Shown here: positions 35,487-45,825 of the stretch, piece after piece
Position numbering within the stretch: the first letter of the stretch is position 1
How the letters are laid out: the number at the start of each line of letters is the position of its first letter
NCBI RefSeq assembly: GCF_029407905.1
Contig: NC_073627.1
Coordinates: forward strand, 158,663,697 to 158,727,696
From: Bubalus kerabau
Lineage: Eukaryota > Chordata > Mammalia > Artiodactyla > Bovidae
DNA: 64,000 nt
Direction: 5' to 3'
The notes under the pieces: generated by a model
Told to the model about the DNA's origin: nothing
What the model saw: the letters and a program-made list of their open reading frames with translations, nothing else
Database searches by the model: none
Program-made: the position numbers and the translations under genes

Positions 35487-37931
35487 TTCAGTGGCTCAGT
35501 CTTGTCCGACTGCGACCCCATGAATGCAGCACGCCAGGCCTCCCTGTCCATCACCAACTTTCGGAGTTCACTCAAACTCACGACCATCAAGTCAGTGATG
35601 CCATCCAGCCATCTCATCCTCTGTCAGCCCCTTCTCCTCCTGCCCCCAATCCCTCCCAGCATCAGAGTCTTTTCCAATGAGTCAACTCTTCACATGAGGT
35701 GGCCAAAGTATTGGAGTTTCAGCTTCATCATCATTCCTTCCAAAGAACACCCAGGGCTGATCTCCTTTAGAATGGACTGGTTTGATCTCCTTGCAGTCCA
35801 AGGGACTCTCAGGAGTCTTCTCCAACACAACAGTTCAAAAGCATCAATTCTTCAGTGTTCAGCTTTCTTTACAGTCCAACTCTCACATCCATACATGACC
35901 ACTGGAAAAACCATAGCCTTGACTAGACGGACTTTGTTGGCAAAGTAATGTCTCTGCTTTTCAATATGCTATCTAGGTTGGTCATAACTTTTCTTCCAAG
36001 GAGTAAGCGTCTTTTAATTTCATGGCTGCAGTCACCATCGGCAGTGATTTTGGAGCCCCCCAAAATAAACTCTGACACTGTTTCCACTGTTTCCCCATCT
36101 ATTTCCCATGAAGTGGTGGGACTGGATGCCATGATCTTCGTTTTCTGAATGTTGAGCTTTAAGCCAGCTTTTTCACTCTCCACTTTCACTTTCATCAAGA
36201 GGCTATTTAGTTCCTCTTCACTTTCTACCCTAAGGGTGGTGTCATCTGCATAGCTGAGGTTATTGATATTTCTCCCTGCAATCTTGATTCCAGCTTGTGC
36301 TTCTTCCAGCCCAGAGTTTCTCATGATGTACTCTGCATATAAGTTAAATAAGCCGGGTGACAATATACAGCCTTCACCTACTGCTTTCCCGATTTGGAAC
36401 CAGTCTGTTGTTTCATGTCCAGTTCTATCTGTTGCTTCTTGACCTGCATATAGATTTCTCAAGAGGCAGGTCAAATGGTCTGGTATTGCCATTTCTTGAA
36501 GAATTTTCCACAGCTTGTGGTGATCCACACAGTCAAAGGTTTTGGCCTAGGCAATAAAGTGAAATAGATTTTTTTCTGGAACTCTCTTGCTTTCTCAATA
36601 ATCCAGTGGATGTTGGCAATTTGATATCTCGTTCCTCTGCCTTTTCTAGAACCAGCTTGAACATCTGGAAATTCATGGTTCATGTACTGTTGAAGCCTGG
36701 CTTAGAGAATTTTGAGCATTACTTTGCTAGCGTGTGAGATGAGTGCAATTGTGCAATAGTTTGAGCATTCTTTGGCACTACTTTTCTTAGGGATTGGAAT
36801 GAAAACTGACCTTTTCCAGTCCTGTGGCCACTGCTGAGTTTTCCAAATTTGTTGGCATATTGAGTGCAGTACTTTGACAGCATGATCTTTTAAGATTTAT
36901 AATAGAGCAACTGGAATTCCATCACCTCCACTAGCTTTGTTCATAGTGATGCTTCCTAAGGTCCACTTGACTTCACATTCCAGGATATCTGGCTTTAGTC
37001 CAGTGATCACACCATCATGATTATCTGGGTCATGAAGATCTTTTTTGTATAGTTCTTCTGTGTATTCTTGCCACCTCTTCTTAATATCTTCTGCTTCCAT
37101 TAGGTCCATTACATTTTTGTCCCTTATTGTGCCCATCTTTGCATGAAATGTTCCCTTAGTGTCTTTAATTTTCTTGAAGAGATCTCTAGTCTTTCCCATT
37201 CTATTGTTTTCCATTTCTTTGCACTGATCACTGAGGAAGGCTTTCTTTTCTCTCCTTGCTATTTCTTTGGAACTCTGCATTCAAATATGTACATCTTTCC
37301 TTTTCTCCTTTGGCTTTCACTTCTCTTCTTTTCATAGCTATTTGTAAGTTCTCCTCAGACAACCATTTTGCCTTTTTGCTTTTTTTCTTGGGGATGGTCT
37401 TGATCACTGCTTCCTGTACAATGTCACGAAACTTCACCCATAGTTCTTCAGGTACTCTATCAGATCTAATCCCTTGAATCTATTTCTCACTTCCACTGTA
37501 TAATCTTAAGGGATTTGATTTAGGTCATATCTGAATGGTCTAGTAGTTTTCTCTACTTTCTTCAATTTAAGTCTGAACTTGGCAATAAGGAGTTCATGTC
37601 CTGATCCATTGGTCAGCTCCTGGACTTGTTTTTGCTGACTGTATAGAGCTTCTCCATCTTTGGCTGCAAAGAATATAACCCATCTGATTTCGGTATTGAT
37701 CATCTGGTGATGTCCATGTGTAGAGTCATCTCTTGTGTTTCTGGAAGAGGGTGTTTGCTATGACCAGTGTGTTCTTATGGCAAAGCTCTATTAGCCTTTG
37801 CCCTGCTTCATTCTGTACTCCAAGGCCAAATTTTCCTGTTACTCCAGGTATCTCTTGACTTTCTACTTTTGCATTCCAGTTCCCTATAACAAAAAGGACA
37901 GTTTTTTTGGGTGCTGGTTCCAGAAGGTCTT

Positions 37932-39183
37932 GTCAGATCAGATCAGTCGCTCAGTCATGTCCAACTCTTTGCGACCCCATGAATCGCAGCATGCCAGGCC
38001 TCCCTGTCTATCACCAACTTCCGGAGTTGACTCAGACTCACGTCCATCGAGTCAGTGATGCCATCCAGCCATCTCATCCTCTGTCGGCCCCTTCTCCTCC
38101 TGCCCCCAATCCCTCCCAGCATCAGAGTCTTTTCCAATGAGTCAACTCTTCGCATGAGGTGGCCAAAGTACTGGAGTTTCAGCTTTAGCATCATTCCTTC
38201 CAAAGAAATCCCAGGGCTGATCTCCTTCAGAATGGACTGGTTTGATCTCCTTGCAGTCCAAGGGACTCTCAAGAGTCTTCTCCAACACCACAGTTCAAAA
38301 GCATCAATTCTTCGGTGCTCAGCCTTCTTCACAGTCCAACTCTCACATCCATACATGACCACAGGAAAAACCATAGCCTTGACTAGACGGACCTTTGTTG
38401 GCAAAGTAATGTCTCTGCTTTTGAATATGCTATCTAGGTTGGTCATAACTTTCCTTCCAAGGAGTAAGCATCTTTTAATTTCATGGCTGCAGTCACCATC
38501 TGTAGTGATTTTGGAGCCCAGAAAAATAAAGTCTGACACTGTTTCCACTGTTTCCCCATCTATTTCCCATGAAGTGGTGGGACCGGATGCCATGATCTTC
38601 GTTTTCTGAATGTTGAGCTTTAAGCCAACTTTTTCACTCTCCACTTTCACTTTCCTCAAGAGGCTTTTGAGTTTCTCTTCACTTTCTGCCATAAAGGTGG
38701 TGTCATCTGCATATCTGAGGTTATTGATATTTCTCCCGGCAATCTTGATTCCAGCTTGTGTTTCTTCCAGTCCAGCGTTTCTCATGATGTACTCTGTATA
38801 TAAGTTAAATAAACAGGGTGACAATATACAGCCTTGACGAACTCCTTTTCCTATTTGGAACCAGTCTGTTGTTCCATGTCCAGTTCTAACTGTTGCTTCC
38901 TGACCTGCATATAAATTTCTCAAGAGGCAGATCAGGTGGTCTGGTATTCCCATCTCTTGAAGAATTTTCCACAGTTTATTGTGATCCACACAGTCAAAGG
39001 CTTTGGCATAGTCAATAAGGCAGAAATAGATGTTTTTCTGGAACTCTCTTGCTTTTTCTATGATCCAGCGGATGTTGGCAATTTGATCTCTGGTTCCTCT
39101 GCCTTTTCTAAAACCAGCTTGAACATCAGGAAGTTCACGGTTCACATATTGCTGAAGCCTGGCTTGGAGAATTTTGAGCATTA
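37932..39183 (-). mobile_element. Younger nested BovB, 5'-truncated
   Basis: It is inserted in the same orientation into the older copy. The 8-bp repeat aaggtctt lies at 37924-37931 and 39184-39191, and the host BovB sequence is continuous across it (to the right, tagatcttcataaaactgtt). Confidence 0.93.
37955..39181 (-). CDS. BovB reverse transcriptase, uninterrupted C-terminal part (408 codons)
   Basis: This open frame is the C-terminal part of the single BovB ORF, a non-LTR (RTE-clade) retrotransposon enzyme that copies its RNA at a nicked target site. Visible reverse-transcriptase blocks are: motif A region CLIDYAKAFD (residues 54-63), motif B region GVRQGCILSP (113-122), and the catalytic YADD (157-160). 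A Cys- and Trp-bearing tail follows (CESWTVKKAEHRR). The endonuclease domain and the first part of the polymerase are absent because the insertion is 5'-truncated, so the ATG is internal and no functional protein is expected. The lack of any stop or frameshift over 1.2 kb contrasts with every other BovB in the window and indicates a recent insertion. It is not a host gene. Confidence 0.88.
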   Translation of the reverse strand: MLKILQARLQQYVNRELPDVQAGFRKGRGTRDQIANIRWIIEKAREFQKNIYFCLIDYAKAFDCVDHNKLWKILQEMGIPDHLICLLRNLYAGQEATVRTGHGTTDWFQIGKGVRQGCILSPCLFNLYTEYIMRNAGLEETQAGIKIAGRNINNLRYADDTTFMAESEEKLKSLLRKVKVESEKVGLKLNIQKTKIMASGPTTSWEIDGETVETVSDFIFLGSKITTDGDCSHEIKRCLLLGRKVMTNLDSIFKSRDITLPTKVRLVKAMVFPVVMYGCESWTVKKAEHRRIDAFELWCWRRLLRVPWTARRSNQSILKEISPGISLEGMMLKLKLQYFGHLMRRVDSLEKTLMLGGIGGRRRRGRQRMRWLDGITDSMDVSLSQLRKLVIDREAWHAAIHGVAKSWT

Positions 39184-40056
39184 AAGGTCTTATAGATCTT
39201 CATAAAACTGTTCAACTTCAGCTTCTTCAGCATTACTGGTCAGGGATTAGTTTTGGGTTACTGTGATATTGAATGTTTTGCCTTGGAAATGAACAGAGAT
39301 CATTCTGTCATTTTTGAGATTGCATCCAAGTACTGCATTTCGGACTCTTTTGTTGACTATGATGGCTACTCCATTTCTTCTAAGGGATTCTTGCCAACAG
39401 TAATAGATATAATGGTCATCTGAGTTAAATTCACCCATTCTAGTCCATTTTAGTTCACTCATTCCTAAAATGTTGATGGTCACTCTTGCCATCTCCTGTC
39501 TGACCACTCCAATTTACCTTGATTCATGAAACTAACATTCCTGTTTCCTATGCAATATTGCTCTTTACAGCATTGGACTTCCGTCACCAGGCACATCCAC
39601 ACCTGGGTGTTGTTTTTGCTTTGGCTCCATCTCTTCATCCTTTCTGGAGTTATTTCTCTACTGATCTCCAGTAGCATATTGGGCACCTATTGACCTGGGG
39701 AGTTCATCTTTCAGTGTCCTATCTTTTTGCCTTTTCATACTGTTCATGGGGTTCTAAAGGCAAGAATACTGACGTGTTTTGCCATTTCCTTCTCCAGTGG
39801 AACACATTTTGTCAGAACTCTCCCCCATGACCTGTCCATCTTGGATGGCCCTATATGGCATGACTCATTGTTTCATTGAGTTAGACAAGGCTGTGGTCCA
39901 TGTGATCAGATTGGTTAGTTTTCTGTGATTGTGGTTTTCAGTCTATCTGCCCTCTGATGAAGAAGGATAAGAGGCTTATGGAAGCTTCCTGATGGGAGAG
40001 ACTGACTGAAGGGGAAACTGGGTCTTGTTCTGATGGGCAGGGCCATACTCATAAAT

Positions 40057-40753
40057 TTTTTTTTATTATGTTTAACTTCAACCAAAATGAAAAACATCTC
40101 TCAGCTTCAGAGCTGTGGGAAGATCCAGAAAGGGCTTGGTAAATGAATTGTATCCTGGAAACTGAGGATCAGAAACCTTAATGGAATCCTGGCAGTAAAA
40201 TAAAAATCAAGCTGAAAGGTATTTCTCTAATGAAAGCTTTATTCTCACAGTATCAAAATGTACCTTGCGAGCTACACAGGACCAAGTTACCATTTACTAA
40301 TGCTCTGTAAATATTTGTGGCAGCAATAAGAGTATAAAAAGTTAGGGCTCAGTTTTCTAACAAGTAATTCCTGTGGTCCATCTGAGTGGTATGCCTAAAT
40401 AACTCCTCATGATTTTGAATTGCAAAGTGAAGTTATCTATGGCAGGTCTCTATTACATAGGAAGGCAAGAAGCAATTAGCTCACAGACTCCCATGGGGCC
40501 CTGAGTCACTGGTGAGGAAGCAGCAGGGTTTGATCCTGGTATAAGGAGCTTCTAGACTGGCTGAATCATCCTTACAGTTGGCAGGGCCTACAGTTGTTTC
40601 TCCCATTATAAAATCATGCTGTCTTTTTGAACATTCATTTCATAACACATATACCACAAAACTAGTTATATATAAACATATAAAAATAAAGTAATTATTA
40701 CTTTAATAGGGATTCATTTCTTGGAATACTGTCACTTCAAAAAGTAGGGTCCT
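40057..40753. other. Intronic spacer, nothing recognised
   Basis: AT-rich toward 40630-40700. No supported feature. Confidence 0.5.
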
Positions 40754-40764
40754 AAGTGAATTAG

Positions 40765-41183
40765 TCTGAATTTGGCAATAAGGAGCTCATGATCTGAGCC
40801 ACAGTCAGCTCCCGGTCTTGTTTTTGCTGAGAGTCCTGAGAATCCCTTGGACTGAAAGGAGATCCAACCAGTCCATTCTAAAGGAGATCAGCCCTGGGTG
40901 TTCTTTGGAAGGAATGATGCTAAAGCTGAAACTCCAGTACTTTGGCCACCTCATGTGAAGAGTTGACTCTTGGAAAAGACTCTGATGCTGGGAGGGATTG
41001 GGGGCAGGAGGAGAAGGGGCCGACAGAGGATGAGATGGCTGGTTGGCATCACCAACCCGATGGATGTGAATTTGGGTGAACTCCAGGAGTTGGTGATGGA
41101 CAGGGAGGCCTGGTGTGCTGCGATTCATGGGGTTGCCAAGAGTCGGACACGACTGAGTGACTGAACTGAACTGAACTGGACTG
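40765..41183 (+). mobile_element. 5'-inverted (twin-primed) BovB insertion
   Basis: 40765-40828 is a BovB internal segment in minus orientation (same as 37566-37646). 40829-41183 is the BovB 3' end in plus orientation with the ctgaactgaactgaactg tail. The repeat aagtgaattag/aagtgagttag at 40754-40764 and 41184-41194 (10 of 11) brackets both parts. Confidence 0.87.
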
Positions 41184-41444
41184 AAGTGAGTTAGGATGAA
41201 GCTCAGGGAATCTGATGGCAGAAGGGAGGGACAGCTTTAACATAGGAACCTCTCTTTACAGATGACTCCAGGGGTAGTGCCCTGTAGGTCATGGCACTTG
41301 TATGTCAGAGGGTAACTTGGGGACCTTAGTTTTTTGGAGTAGTGAATAGTAGCATAGGCTGTATATGGGCCAAAAGTGGGGAGAGAAGCTCAGAGCGAAG
41401 AAGGCAGAGGGCATTAATTATAACCTTTGTTCCAAAGTTACCTC

Positions 41445-41570
41445 AATCTGTAACTCACCTGGGAAGCTTGTTAAAATGCAGATTCTGTGATGGGACCTGA
41501 GAATCTTCATTTCTCATATGCTCCCAGGTGCTACCTGCTACATGGATGTTGCTGGAATGTGGACTGTACC
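41445..41570 (+). mobile_element. MER5A-like hAT fossil fragment
   Basis: ctcacctgggaagcttgtta, aaatgcagattctg and ctcccaggtgctacctgct resemble MER5-type elements. The ends are not resolved. Confidence 0.5.
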
Positions 41571-41639
41571 TTGAACATCAAAGACCTGCTTTCCAGTTAT
41601 AGTTCTCAGGCTAGCCTGCAGCAGTGGCTAGAGTCCAAA

Positions 41640-41740
41640 GTCATGGTTCTGGTCCTGACTGCCACTTGCTAGCTGTATTTCCATGGACAAGTTGATTCTT
41701 TCGGGCCTCAACTCCTTCATCTGTGCCTGTTTTCCTAACA
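41640..41740 (+). repeat. MIR SINE fragment
   Basis: gactgccacttgctagctgt, then caactccttcatctgtgcct, follows the MIR order. Confidence 0.65.
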
Positions 41741-43071
41741 ATTTCTTCTCTCCAGCTAGAGTATGGCCAACTGAGCTCTGGGGCCTTGGAGGTAAATCCT
41801 CCAGAATAAATGAATATCCAGAGTGGAGTGGAACTGCTCCACTGCAGCTTGGGCTTTTCTCAGCCTTTCACACTGCCAGAAGGGCTGAATTTGTCACCCA
41901 TTACTATAAAGTGGGGAGCCATTGCTTTCTTCCTGACATCTTATTCTTTTTCTCAGCCATGGATTTCTCTGATGGAGAGGATAAAGAGGAGTTGTTGGGG
42001 TGCAAAGGAGCACTAAACTCTGTGTCAGAGAGTGACTCTAATGTTTTAAAGTTCCTACAAAATGGAAAGTGCCATTTCATAGTGTATCACACTATATATA
42101 CCTGTGCAAATCTGAGAACACAAAGTTTCCTTTCTAGACTCTAGTTTAGTCCATAAAATTGTTTTCAGGGCTGATTACTAGAGTTTTTGAGAAATACAGA
42201 GCCCTTATGTCCCATAAAATTATTTGCTTCCCTTCTTTCTTAAAAAAGAATTTGAGGTGCCTAGTTCTGCTGTCATTGGGGAGATAATTGTGTTTGATGA
42301 TAGAGAAACCAGTTTTCTGGTACTGCACGATTGTAGGGATTGGAGTTTGAATGTATGTTATTGTCCCGAGACCATCAGGCAGGAGGGGGAGGACTGCTTG
42401 CTTGCATGCTGTGGCGCTTATCAGGAGCCATTCATCCCCTTCTCCCAGGCAGACTAGTTGAGCAGACCCAGAAATGCACCATCCTCCTTTGCATTTAGCT
42501 TCCCTGAATTATAGCCCTGATAATCTGCCATGGCAATGTGATTGCTCTTGATTGCTTCTCATAAATTCTGATGAGAAGGATGCAGGCATGGGAATCATTG
42601 CCTTTTATCTTATTTCTTTTCTACAGGATATCTCTAAGACACATCCCACTTCCTTGTGGCAAGAGGAGACAGTCCAAAGGCTTAGAGATTCACTGTGAAG
42701 GAAAGGGTTGCTTTGGGACACTTTATCCTCTGGCCACATTCCCTGAGTGTTTGATCGTTTCAGCACCATTATTTTCCCAAGTGATGTCAAGCCAACGTTT
42801 ACTTCCTCCACCATCTGCTACACTACTGACCCTACTGGCACTTTGATCAAAGCTACTGCCAGCTTGGGACTGTGGAGGTAACTAGAAAACTAGGTCACAT
42901 AATTAAATGCACATTTATTCCATACTGTCTCCTGGATCTCATATGGTGTGAGGTATTATGGAACACACAATGGGTATATTTAGATAACATTAAAAAAAAA
43001 AACCCAACAAACATTACATCAGTAGCAAGGCTTCTTTTTCACTGAGAACTTTTTGGACTGAAGAGGTTGAC
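41741..43071. other. Intronic spacer next to a GRIN3A exon
   Basis: Several short ORFs (up to 153 codons at 41683-42144) have no recognisable domain or splice context. No repeat was recognised with confidence. Confidence 0.45.
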
Positions 43072-43077
43072 ACTCAC

Positions 43078-43223
43078 TTTAGATACGCCACTCCATCCAG
43101 GGTGGCTGGTACATTGTACCTTCTCATATACTCATGCATCTCTGGGAAGCTTTGCCTCACATAGTCTTCAGCACTGCTCTCCCGGACAGTTCCAAAACGG
43201 AAGCCTTGAGAGGGATGATGTAG
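43078..43223 (-). CDS. GRIN3A: GRIN3A internal coding exon (S2 ligand-binding segment, first of three in window)
   Basis: This exon encodes 48 codons plus two bases of GluN3A, the glycine-binding NMDA receptor subunit that forms cation channels in the neuronal plasma membrane. On the minus strand a pyrimidine-rich acceptor (ctttttctgcctcatag) precedes a phase-0 start reading LHHPSQGFRFGTV. A GTGAGT donor follows the bases AA, which complete a Lys codon with the first base of the next exon. The RESSAEDY stretch carries the Ser-Ala pair that I recall as the glycine contacts S801/A802 of rat GluN3A. The spacing to the Asp in the next exon (43 residues, matching D845) supports this. The segment ends NVPATLDGVAYL, where I remember Pro and Glu in place of Leu and Ala in other mammals. 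The gene identification rests on recognised protein sequence plus perfect splice phase with the next two exons. It is probably exon 6 of nine, from memory of the human gene. Confidence 0.96.
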
Positions 43224-43228
43224 CTATG

Positions 43229-44368
43229 AGGCAGAAAAAGAAATGTCTTGAATATAAATTATTTCTAGAGTTGTTTTCAAAATTTTCTTTTCCTATCATT
43301 CTTTGGAGTCTGATAACGACCTTGCATTTTTCAAACACACACAGTCATAGACATAAATTTCCATGTACCAACATAGGTACATGCTGTTTCATACCAGCTT
43401 TCACATAAATAAATGTTCTATCCTCACATAAGTAACTAGTCTCTCTCCAGAAGCAAACAGATGAAAACAACAAATATAAAATATAAAACAGCTTTCTTCT
43501 TTCTATTGAGAGCCTGTCGGAATTCTTTAGAAATTATAAAATGACATATGAAATCAACCTTGGTAATATTATAAATTGCTTATTAGGCAAAGCATGAAGT
43601 TAAGATAATAAATTAAAGATTGTGCCCTTCCTTGGTTAGAATACACAAATGCTAAGTTAAAATCCTGCAACCTGAGATCAAAATATACATGACCCCAAAC
43701 CATGAATTCACCTCTTTTATGTTTATTAGTCTTTATGCTGTAGTATATTTGAAGTTCATTGAATTTATTTTTGGTGTAATTATGAAATGATCTCTTTCCC
43801 TTAGATAACTCTATTATCCAATGCTGAGTCATGTTGTATATTTTCTAAAATGGAATGGTATGTAAGACAGTTAGGAGCAACAGAGGAGGCGGCTAGCAGG
43901 ACAAGATCCAATAATGTCATAGTTCTCCAGGATGCAAGATCTCACAGTGAGGAGAGGCAGTGCGCTGGGAGTCATACAGAAGCTCTCTGTCACTATTAAA
44001 GATACAGTACATGAGACAGTATAATTCATGGAAGTTGTACAGAAGTATTAATACAGGATCTAGAGTTATTTCAAAGAAAAGAATCAACCTGAGTTTTTTT
44101 TCTTTTTTTTCAAGTTGTTTACACACCTACAGATTAAGAAATCACTGAATTTGGTAATAAACAATTGATATTTGAAGATTAATTAGTTTTGACACACAGC
44201 AAAGGGTTTAACAATATGGCAATAGTTAAATTATTTGCCACATCCTTATTGAACGTTATCTAATGTATAAATCATGTTTGTAAAGCATATTTAATAAAAC
44301 AAAGCAAATGCTCACATGACAAATGGAGAAAAGGCTCTTGTATGGTCTGATCAGAGTTAAATATGTAT
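43229..44368. other. Intronic spacer upstream of GRIN3A exon
   Basis: AT-rich. No supported feature beyond the acceptor tract. Confidence 0.5.
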
Positions 44369-44381
44369 ATAGTTATTTTAA

Positions 44382-44589
44382 GGGCTTCCCAGGTGGAGTA
44401 GTGGTAAAGAATCTGCCTGCCAATGAAGGAGATGTGGGTTCGATCCCTGAGTCAGGAAGATCCCCTGGAGAAGGAAATGGCAACCCACTCCAGTATTCTT
44501 TCCTGGAGAATTCCATGGACAGAGGTGCCTGGTAGATTACAGTCCATGGGGTTGCAAAGAGTTGGACACAACTGAGCATGCATGCATTC
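44382..44589 (+). mobile_element. Bov-tA SINE
   Basis: Complete SINE with B-box-like ggttcgatccctg. An exact 13-bp duplication, atagttattttaa, lies at 44369-44381 and 44590-44602. Confidence 0.95.
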
Positions 44590-44643
44590 ATAGTTATTTT
44601 AAATAATGTGGCTCCCTCATGTATATCATATATACACATGTGT

Positions 44644-44667
44644 ACACACACACACACACACACACAC
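44644..44667 (+). repeat. (AC)n microsatellite
   Basis: Twelve AC units, likely polymorphic. Confidence 0.95.
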
Positions 44668-45029
44668 CCCTGGGAAGAAAATATATCAAGATATTAACAA
44701 TGGTTGTTCCATATATTTATTTATAGATTGGCTACAGAAACATGCCTCATGTTTGTAAGTTAAAAAACTACATTCAGTGAAGTAAGTCATTAATCTATGT
44801 CAATATTTTTTGGTGGGCAGCTTTGCATAATTTTCAGAGTTACTGGGCCCACAAAGTTAAATACCTACAATCATTGCCACAAAGTGACTTACCACCTGCT
44901 TTGTGATATTTCTTTGGATATCTCACTGTTGAACAGGCTGTATGGCATATACTTGTGTTCAACTGTTCATTCACACACTGGATAAATTCTAATGTTTTAT
45001 GCCAGCATAACCTTAATGAGGCATCTATA

Positions 45030-45310
45030 ATATTAGCTAACATCTATTGATTTTTATGTGCTAACTGATGTTTATCTGCATTATCTTGATTAATCCTCAT
45101 AAAAACCTGATTAATCCTTATAAAAACCTCATTAAAAGGACTCTAGTAATACTTCCTTTTTAAGGATTAATCAACTAGGAGCTCAGTGAAATGTAGCAAG
45201 TAATAGTAAGTAATAAAAGTAGTAAGATCACACAGCTAGAAGTAGTAGGGATTGGATTAGAACCTATGTCTGTTTCACTTCAAAGTCCACACAATTACCG
45301 ACCACATCAG
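45030..45310 (-). repeat. MIR SINE with a local tandem duplication
   Basis: attaatcctcataaaaacct occurs and then recurs as attaatccttataaaaacct. Further on, gatcacacagctagaagtag fits the reversed MIR. Confidence 0.7.
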
Positions 45311-45639
45311 TCTGTCTTCCAGGTCATGGGAACAAATGGAGAGAAGATGTTTATTAGAATAAACTCACTAGTCTTTTAAAATATTCTCCTTAAGCCTTAA
45401 GCCTAGGCTGTTCTTACAGTAGCAGATTGCAACCCTATAGCTTGAGCAAGGCAAACTTATCAGCATTCTGTTTATCCAACAGCTATTCATTTTTTAAAGC
45501 CTAGATCAAGACTCTGTCTGAAGTCTTTGGCCTTATCGAATTTCACCCTCCTATCCAGGAAGAACAAAAATAAAAATAATTTACTGCCTATTCATCTGTG
45601 CTGAGACAGCACCTTGTACTTACATAACACATAGGCTAG

Positions 45640-45814
45640 GTACTTAGCCATATTTCACACTTTTCATACATTTCTCCTTTGCTTCTCCCAAAAAACTTAT
45701 GAGGTATTTCTATTATGGTCCTTTTATATATAAAGGAACTGAAGATTAGAAAGTTTGTTATTTGCCCAAGACCACAGAGCTAGTAAACGTTGGATGTGGA
45801 ATATGAACCCAGAT
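45640..45814 (-). repeat. MIR SINE, split by the BovB at 45826
   Basis: gaggtatttctattatggtc, gcccaagaccacagagctag and aatatgaacccagatagtct follow reversed MIR. The rest resumes after 49880 with gagctctgaacaccatgaac. Confidence 0.75.
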
Positions 45815-45825
45815 AGTCTGATGGA

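Larger units (their letters stand above)
35487..40056 (-). mobile_element. Long BovB element interrupted by a younger BovB
   Basis: The outer copy runs on the minus strand from a 5' region near 40056 through the endonuclease part to the 3' end at 35487. It is split at 37931/39184 by the nested copy. Its frame is broken. The longest remnant, 201 codons at 35923-36528, keeps the YADD reverse-transcriptase motif. It lies sense to GRIN3A. Confidence 0.92.
34146..43077 (-). other. GRIN3A: GRIN3A intron, complete, 8,932 bp
   Basis: It is bounded by the GTGAGT donor at 43072-43077 and the CATAG acceptor at 34146-34150 on the minus strand. A nested BovB complex at about 35487-40056 takes up half of it. 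Confidence 0.93.

Noticed and set aside
38055..38837. Plus-strand ORFs of 184 and 75 codons
   Set aside because: They are antisense shadows of BovB; the same shadow recurs in the other minus-strand BovB copies (35502, 52188).
37955..39181. A 408-codon ORF that could be called a host gene
   Set aside because: It is the BovB reverse transcriptase C-terminal part, 5'-truncated, with YADD and other polymerase motifs and flanking target duplications.
41683..42144. A 153-codon plus-strand ORF near a GRIN3A exon
   Set aside because: No recognisable domain, on the antisense strand within an intron, and overlapped by other random frames.
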